64,000 nt of DNA from Microscilla marina ATCC 23134. GTDB taxonomy: Bacteria; Bacteroidota; Bacteroidia; Cytophagales; Microscillaceae. Position 1 is the first letter of the stretch, and the number at the start of each line of letters is the position of its first letter. The position numbers and the translations under genes were made by a program. Positions 59,496-64,000 of the stretch are shown piece after piece. The stretch lies in NCBI RefSeq assembly GCF_000169175.1, contig NZ_AAWS01000002.1, positions 1 through 64,000 of the forward strand, given 5' to 3'. Under the pieces are notes generated by a model that did no database searches, was not told the DNA's origin, and worked only from the letters and a program-made list of their open reading frames with translations.

Positions 59496-60530
59496 TTAAA
59501 AAAAAGCAATTTCTTTGAGCAATTGTGCCACCGAGTCATACACTTGATCGTTTATTTGCCAACCGTAACCGGTGGGTTGTTTGCCCAGCAACACTACTTC
59601 ACAGGCTACATTGTCGTTGTTGGTATCAACCACTGCATATCCTTCACGTTCAAGTGCCCTTTGGGTCCAAAAAGCCTGAATGCCTTTGCCCAACAAGCGT
59701 ATTTTTTTGCGTGCTGATTCATTGATCTTAAAAGCCCCGGTGTGTTTGTCAAAATAAAAACCATCTTTTTGAAAAGCCTTTTCAAATACGCCATTCAATA
59801 CCAGATCTTCGGGGGTTCCGGTGGCAATATTGCATAAACCCTGCACACTTTTTTTTCCCATCAGCCAGATGCTATCCGCTGCTTGCAAAGCAAGGTCAAG
59901 TTCGTGGGTGGTGAGCAAAATAGCCTTATGGGTTTGTTTGGCCAGCTTACGCAAAAGTTTAAAAATCATTACCCGGTTAGGCAAGTCAAGGTGAGCGGTA
60001 GGTTCATCTAACAGAATAAGCGAAGTGTCTTGCGCCAGTGCCCTGGCAATCATCACTTTTTGGCGTTCACCATCGCTCAGTTGGTCAATGTTTCGGTGGG
60101 CAAACTGCGTGGTTTCGGTTTCGTGGAGTGCCCAGTCTACCATTTCTTTATCGCGATTGGTGAGCTTGCCCAACCACCCTGTATAGGGCACCCGCCCCAG
60201 GCTTACCAGCGTATACACCGACAAATTGCCAATGGTTACCCTATCAGTCAGCACCAGGCTGAGTTTTTGAGCAATATGGGATGGCTTGAACTGATGGATG
60301 GGAGCCCCATCCAGTAAAATTTTCCCTGCCAGCGCAGGCTGTACCTTAGCAATGGTACGCATAAGCGTAGATTTTCCCGAACCATTGGCGCCTAACAAAC
60401 ATACAAATTCGCCTGCGTGTAGTTTGAGAGTCAAGTCGCGGGCAATCGTTTTTTCTCTCTTTTTACCTTTGTCATACCCAATACTTAAGTTTTGAGTAGC
60501 GAGTATATTATTTGTCGTAATGTTGGACAA
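59496..60530 (-). CDS. FecE/BtuD-type ABC transporter ATPase
   Basis: 344 residues. The first 250 form an ABC ATPase: Walker A LLGANGSGKST, signature LSDGERQKV, Walker B SLILLDEPTAHLD, and the H loop in ILLTTHELDLAL. The signature has Asp in place of Gly in LSGG, common in the FecE/BtuD group. About 90 extra C-terminal residues (IRLLGKGIQAFWTQRALERE, YDSVAQLLKEI) resemble a tail seen in other Bacteroidota FecE-like proteins. It would energise uptake of iron-siderophore or corrinoid through a permease that is not in this window. The tight link to cobQ (10 bases) favours corrinoid. A long-stem hairpin lies in its leader, 33 bases upstream of the start. Confidence 0.9.
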   Translation of the reverse strand: MSNITTNNILATQNLSIGYDKGKKREKTIARDLTLKLHAGEFVCLLGANGSGKSTLMRTIAKVQPALAGKILLDGAPIHQFKPSHIAQKLSLVLTDRVTIGNLSVYTLVSLGRVPYTGWLGKLTNRDKEMVDWALHETETTQFAHRNIDQLSDGERQKVMIARALAQDTSLILLDEPTAHLDLPNRVMIFKLLRKLAKQTHKAILLTTHELDLALQAADSIWLMGKKSVQGLCNIATGTPEDLVLNGVFEKAFQKDGFYFDKHTGAFKINESARKKIRLLGKGIQAFWTQRALEREGYAVVDTNNDNVACEVVLLGKQPTGYGWQINDQVYDSVAQLLKEIAFF

Positions 60531-60563
60531 TGCTCATTTCGTTTTTAGCCAATGACAAGAAAT

Positions 60564-60619
60564 CCTCTCAAATGCCCTAATTATCCGTGGTAATGGGCAT
60601 TGTTGGGGCATTTGAGAGG
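60564..60619 (-). promoter_or_regulatory. Long-stem hairpin in leader of ABC-cobQ operon
   Basis: CCTCTCAAATGCCC (60564-60577) and GGGCATTTGAGAGG (60606-60619) form a perfect 14-bp stem around a 28-base loop. It is followed by 33 bases before the ABC start. I find no cobalamin-box motif, so it is not evidently a B12 riboswitch. Alternative pairing is possible, since a second TGCCCA/TGGGCA element lies in the loop. It may be an attenuator, an operator or a terminator for the gene upstream. Confidence 0.6.
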
Positions 60620-60713
60620 CGAAGGTAACAAAAATTTTATTAGTGGGTAGCACCAGCAGAAGCAGGTTTTGCTGAAGTGTTGATGAACCGCTTGCCGCTA
60701 TATCTCTGAGCCC

Positions 60714-62075
60714 TTATTTCCCAATGGCTTCTATTACTTTTTTAGTCCAAAGGTTAAAGTTAAAGTTATCGTTGTGGGTTTCGCCCAAGCGTACAATCAC
60801 CAAATCTTTTGAAGGAATCATTTGTACCCGCTGCCCGTGAAAGCCCCGAAACGAGTAGGCGTCTTTGGGTACATCTGGCATGAGTTCTTTGGGGTCGGTA
60901 GTGTCATTGAGCCAAAAAGCCCCCCCGTAGTGCCCTTGTGATTTAGGCAGGGGTTTTCTCATAAAGTCAACATAACTTTTATCAATAATTTGTTTGCCCG
61001 CCCAACTTCCTTCATTGAGCATAAACAAGCCTATTTTTGCCCAATCGCGTGCGGTAGCCCACGAGTAAGAAGAGCCTACAAAATAGCCGTTGGCGTCGGT
61101 TTCTAACACCATACTGTAGGCGCCTATGCGATACAAAAACTCTTGATAGGGAAACAGCTGATAACTTTTTTTATCGGGGAAATAGTTCGACAAGGCAAAA
61201 GACAAAATATTAGAAGTGCCCGAGCTATACTTCCAGTGAGTACCCGGCTGAAACTCAAGAGGTACTTTGCTTGCTGTAATGCCCAAAGCATCAGACTCGT
61301 ACAACATTTTGGTCACGCTTGATATATTGCCGTAGTCTTCGTTCCACTTAAGCCCACTTTGCATGTTGAGCAAATTCCTTAAAGTGATCTTTTCTTTATC
61401 GGTGCCTTTCCAGCCGGGCATATTGAACGGTTGGTCTAGCTTGAGTTTCCCTTTTTTGATCAAGATACCATACAAAATGGCAGTAATGCCTTTAGTCATA
61501 CTCCAGCCCATCAAACGACTGTTTTTGTCGAAACCTTTGGCGTAACGCTCGCCCACCAATTGCCCTTTGTATACTACCAGGATAGCGCGGGTATAGAGTT
61601 TTTCGGGGTTGGTGGCTCGAAAAGCCCAATCCATGGCGGCAGTTAGTTTTTGTTGTTGTTGGGCGTCTAACAACTTAGCTTTGCCTTGGTGTGCAAACCA
61701 GTGGGCGAGCGAGTCGTGTTTGGTAGGGTTTAGGTTGAGCCTAGCTTGAGTGGCAGGTTTTTTCTGGTTAAACAAGGCACAGCCAAACCCTTCACGGTAG
61801 TAAGCGGTTTTTGGGCGAAAGCCCCATACGCTGGCGGTCACGCTTTTCTCTTTTTTGTTTACTTTGATGCTGGTAAGCGACGCCGGAAAAAAATCAAGTT
61901 CTTGTTGTTTGACAGTGTTTGCTGGAATGCCTGCCAAAAAAACACAAGAGCACATGTTTTTGGCAGCATGCCCATTGAGAATGGGCAAACGAGGGTACAA
62001 ATAAAATCTAAAGCCAATCACTGGAAGTAAAACAATGATCAGAAGGAGGGAGAGGGCTATTTTTCTTTTTTTCAT
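60714..62075 (-). CDS. Class C beta-lactamase-like serine hydrolase
   Basis: 453 residues with one N-terminal membrane helix (6-25), so it is periplasmic and anchored. The nucleophile motif is Ser192-Met-Thr-Lys195 in GWSMTKGITAILYG. The YxN-equivalent reads KYSSGTSNILSF. GFHGQRVQMIPSKDLVIVRL supplies the third motif (HG in place of KTG). The N-terminal 130 residues contain a conserved-looking piece with MCSCVFLAGI and a Cys pair. Proteins of this kind are peptidases, esterases or cell-wall enzymes more often than true beta-lactamases; the substrate is unknown. Single gene. Confidence 0.88.
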   Translation of the reverse strand: MKKRKIALSLLLIIVLLPVIGFRFYLYPRLPILNGHAAKNMCSCVFLAGIPANTVKQQELDFFPASLTSIKVNKKEKSVTASVWGFRPKTAYYREGFGCALFNQKKPATQARLNLNPTKHDSLAHWFAHQGKAKLLDAQQQQKLTAAMDWAFRATNPEKLYTRAILVVYKGQLVGERYAKGFDKNSRLMGWSMTKGITAILYGILIKKGKLKLDQPFNMPGWKGTDKEKITLRNLLNMQSGLKWNEDYGNISSVTKMLYESDALGITASKVPLEFQPGTHWKYSSGTSNILSFALSNYFPDKKSYQLFPYQEFLYRIGAYSMVLETDANGYFVGSSYSWATARDWAKIGLFMLNEGSWAGKQIIDKSYVDFMRKPLPKSQGHYGGAFWLNDTTDPKELMPDVPKDAYSFRGFHGQRVQMIPSKDLVIVRLGETHNDNFNFNLWTKKVIEAIGK

Positions 62076-62627
62076 CTTGCGGGTTTGAAAACCAGTAATT
62101 TAAAGTTTGCACTTATCTCGACTTTTCATAATAAGCGGCAAATCGTTTATTTTGTTTGTTGATTTGCAGCCCTGCTTTTCACTTAGGAATAGTACCAAAA
62201 TAAATTTACATTTTTAACTTCATCTTTCGCTGATAGAATTCGTTAAAAAAACTTGCCGTAGCGCTGCTATGACGCCGTCCCGTAGGGCTGGCTCAACATC
62301 CACTGGATATTGCCCTGCCTCTCCTAACAACAAAATATTTTGGCGTTACTATAGAACTTTATTTTTACACCATTCCTTAACAAAAGCAATCATTCAAAAA
62401 ATCGAGACAAGTTCTATGTCTTTATGCAATTAAGTTAAATTTACTTTAGCTTCAAAATTGTTTTGAGTGATGCCAAGGTTCAACAGCGCATAACAAACCA
62501 GCCTGGTAAATGATTGACTGACTGGTGTTTTTTAAAAAAGTCTTTTATAACGACAAAGGGGGGAAATCCTTGGTGCAAGCTTAGCTTTACCATTGCGGAA
62601 GCAACATAGGCCAAAGAAAAGCCAACC
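62076..62627. other. Spacer without recognised gene
   Basis: About 550 bases. No convincing frame on either strand. A GC-richer patch at 62248-62330 (GCCGTAGCGCTGCTATGACG) stands out from its AT-rich surroundings and might be a repeat remnant, but no partner is found in the window. Confidence 0.4.
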
Positions 62628-62860
62628 CAACAATTTGTTTTTTGCAAAAACATGGAAGTTTCAAAATCCCGATTTTTCTTCAGGGCAAGATGCTTCCTCG
62701 AAAAAAGGCACAAGTTTCAAAATCCCGATTTTTCTTCGGGGCGAGGGACGCTTGCGCCAGAAGTGCAACTCCGACAAAGTCCGAAGTATCAAAGTTTTAT
62801 CGGAAAAAATCTTGAATTTATAAATATCGATATTTTTGGTGCGAGAGACTATTGCGCCAG
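62628..62860 (+). repeat. Family B fragments (copy 4)
   Basis: From 62631, TTTGTTTTTTGCAAAAACAT to CTTGCGCCAG at 62760 matches the right part of family B elements. Internally the phrase TTTCAAAATCCCGATTTTTC is duplicated (near 62658 and 62715). A second degenerate end, ATTGCGCCAG, is at 62851-62860. The left end is missing. Short open frames here are repeat artefacts. Confidence 0.7.
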
Positions 62861-62946
62861 AAAGGAGAAGTATTTGGTATCTTCCAGCTTCATATTGCCC
62901 TGTTTCGCAAATTACTTGATTGTATGAGGTAGGTTGTTTTATCTCT

Positions 62947-64000
62947 CTACTTTGCCAACATCGAGGCGGCGTCTTGCATAGCTAACAACAAATGTTGGTT
63001 GGCATTGTATACCTCTCGGTTTACGCTCAGCAACGACGAAATATCGGTTTCGCCCAAGTCTCCCTGATTAATTTGCTGGTAGGTTTCTTTTAAAAACTGT
63101 GCACTAATATCTTGGTTTTCTTGAATATAGGTAGGTAGTTTTGTGGATAGTTTGCCAGACTCAGTCAACTTAAGCAAACGGTGCAGTTCTAGGTAAAAGT
63201 CGTGCAAACGCCCCTTTAAGAACTCAAATAACGCTATTTTGCTATCGTTTGCCGACCGCTCAAACTCTTCGATATTATGGGCAATGTCTTTAAAGTCTTT
63301 GGCAGACATCATGGCATATCTTGCCGCGTGAATCAATTGGTTGAGTTGGCTAAACTCTTCGCTGCTCAGTGGTTCGTTTTGTACTTTCAGATAAAATGGC
63401 ACTATTTCGCTTTCTAGCTGCTTGAGCGACTCATACACTGCTGGGTAGTCTTTTTCGCCAAACGCTTGCTTTCCTTCAGCACCTACAATACCTTGCCCAA
63501 AATCAAACAAACCTGTCTTTAGGTTCAATACCTTGAGGTGCAACACAAACACCAATTCTATCAGGTGGGTAATTTCGCTCTTAAGCGCTGCAATGGCAAC
63601 TTCTGGTACTTGGCTGGTCACTTTGTTGATGTGACTTGCTACCATGTGGTCGTTGTGCTTAAACTTATTTTCGAGGAAACGGGCAAAAAAGCCCAAAAAT
63701 GGAAATGTAAGTAATATACCCAACAAGTTGAACGCACTATGAAAAAGCACCAGCGTCATGAGTTTGTTGTCGTTGCCTGCTATTTTAGTTACCAAGTGCA
63801 ACAACGGATACAAAAGTATCAGGGCAGTCAGGTCGGTCATCAGGTTAAACAAGAAATGACTCATTGCCACTTGTTTTTTTGCCGCAGTTCCGCTCAGCCC
63901 CCCCAACAAAATAGTAATAGTAGTGCCTAAGTCGTTGCCTATGACCATTGCTGCAGCAGCTTCCAGAGGCATCATCCCAGCATTGAGTGCGCTCAGGGTA
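62947..64000 (-). CDS. Na/Pi cotransporter family protein, 5' end outside window
   Basis: The frame is open from 62947 to the window edge with no stop, so the listed Met at 63975 is internal and the N-terminal part is missing. The visible part starts in a NptA/Na-Pi cotransporter repeat (TLSALNAGMMPLEAAAAMVI, GNDLGTTITILLGG), continues with hydrophobic helices, and ends in about 210 residues of helical PhoU-like domain (KFKHNDHMVASHINK onward). Such proteins move phosphate with sodium, and the PhoU-like tail is normal in the bacterial NptA-like branch. Only about 350 of the expected 550 to 600 residues are seen. Confidence 0.9.
   Translation of the reverse strand, partial: TLSALNAGMMPLEAAAAMVIGNDLGTTITILLGGLSGTAAKKQVAMSHFLFNLMTDLTALILLYPLLHLVTKIAGNDNKLMTLVLFHSAFNLLGILLTFPFLGFFARFLENKFKHNDHMVASHINKVTSQVPEVAIAALKSEITHLIELVFVLHLKVLNLKTGLFDFGQGIVGAEGKQAFGEKDYPAVYESLKQLESEIVPFYLKVQNEPLSSEEFSQLNQLIHAARYAMMSAKDFKDIAHNIEEFERSANDSKIALFEFLKGRLHDFYLELHRLLKLTESGKLSTKLPTYIQENQDISAQFLKETYQQINQGDLGETDISSLLSVNREVYNANQHLLLAMQDAASMLAK

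Noticed and set aside
60531-60713. Cobalamin riboswitch upstream of the ABC-cobQ operon
   Set aside because: The leader has a strong hairpin but no recognisable B12-box or conserved core motifs.
62248-62345. Possible IS fragment in a GC-richer patch
   Set aside because: No open frame with transposase motifs and no second copy in the window.
1-64000. tRNA, rRNA or tmRNA genes
   Set aside because: Scanning the gaps for the TTCGA-type T-arm and CCA-adjacent acceptor patterns by eye gave no candidate; a covariance search was not possible.

Overview
This 64 kb window looks like chromosome from a Bacteroidota bacterium, most likely a marine Cytophagales organism of the Microscilla type. The genus is my inference from gene content, not a database match. 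Supporting signs are a secreted protease with a type IX secretion C-terminal sorting domain, a Y_Y_Y/propeller signalling protein, a LytTR regulator, a heavy-metal RND pump fused to its outer-membrane channel, and genes that mostly lack a clear Shine-Dalgarno sequence. I see no rRNA, tRNA, CRISPR array, prophage or intact transposase gene. Most genes are single-gene or two-gene units. They are separated by long intergenic spacers unusually rich in short dispersed repeats.

Layout. 0-9.2 kb: an exported methyltransferase, a frameshifted Rpn-type nuclease gene lying between 27-bp direct repeats, an unknown protein with an internal duplication, a 1 kb repeat-filled spacer, a Clp-like AAA+ protein with a degenerate first ATPase, and an MscS channel. 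9.8-16.5 kb (leftward): a metal-efflux operon made of a small Cys/His-rich protein, a CusA-outer membrane factor fusion and a CusB-like lipoprotein adaptor. 16.6-18.9 kb: a solo HsdR-like protein that has lost nuclease and helicase catalytic motifs. 19.7-24.3 kb: a MerC-like protein, a large propeller/Y_Y_Y membrane protein and a DinB-family protein. 25.6-28.5 kb: a CMD/AhpD-like enzyme, an Rrf2 repressor and NudC, with three matching palindromic operator candidates. 28.9-36.8 kb: an exported TPR-CHAT protease, a NodU/CmcH-family carbamoyltransferase, a surface-protein candidate, a membrane metallophosphoesterase and an LRR protein with a TonB-like C-terminus. 37.3-43.3 kb: a ROCO GTPase with about 30 SDS22-type LRRs and a glycosyltransferase-MORN fusion. 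44.1-54.3 kb: CopA, a T9SS subtilase, an FAH-family enzyme and a very large NtrY-like kinase. 54.5-57.7 kb: a small coiled-coil protein, a compact candidate type II restriction-modification pair and a LytTR response regulator. 58-64 kb: CobQ with an ABC ATPase, a class C beta-lactamase-like hydrolase and a truncated Na/Pi cotransporter.

Functional themes are metal handling (CusBA-OMF, MerC-like, CopA), stress and redox control (Rrf2-CMD, NudC, Clp-like), DNA defence (candidate R-M pair, dead HsdR, Rpn relic, TPR-CHAT) and multi-domain signalling scaffolds.

The strongest non-genic signal is the repeat network. I name the families A-K. Family A is about 161 bp with 8-bp terminal inverted repeats (TIRs) and has three copies, one inserted inside a family B element. 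Family B has perfect 10-bp TIRs. Family D has about 16-bp TIRs, and both copies are flanked by 10-bp direct repeats; one copy sits inside family E. These look like miniature non-autonomous transposons. Families F-K are further dispersed words, including paired REP-like palindromes with a fixed 40-bp period.
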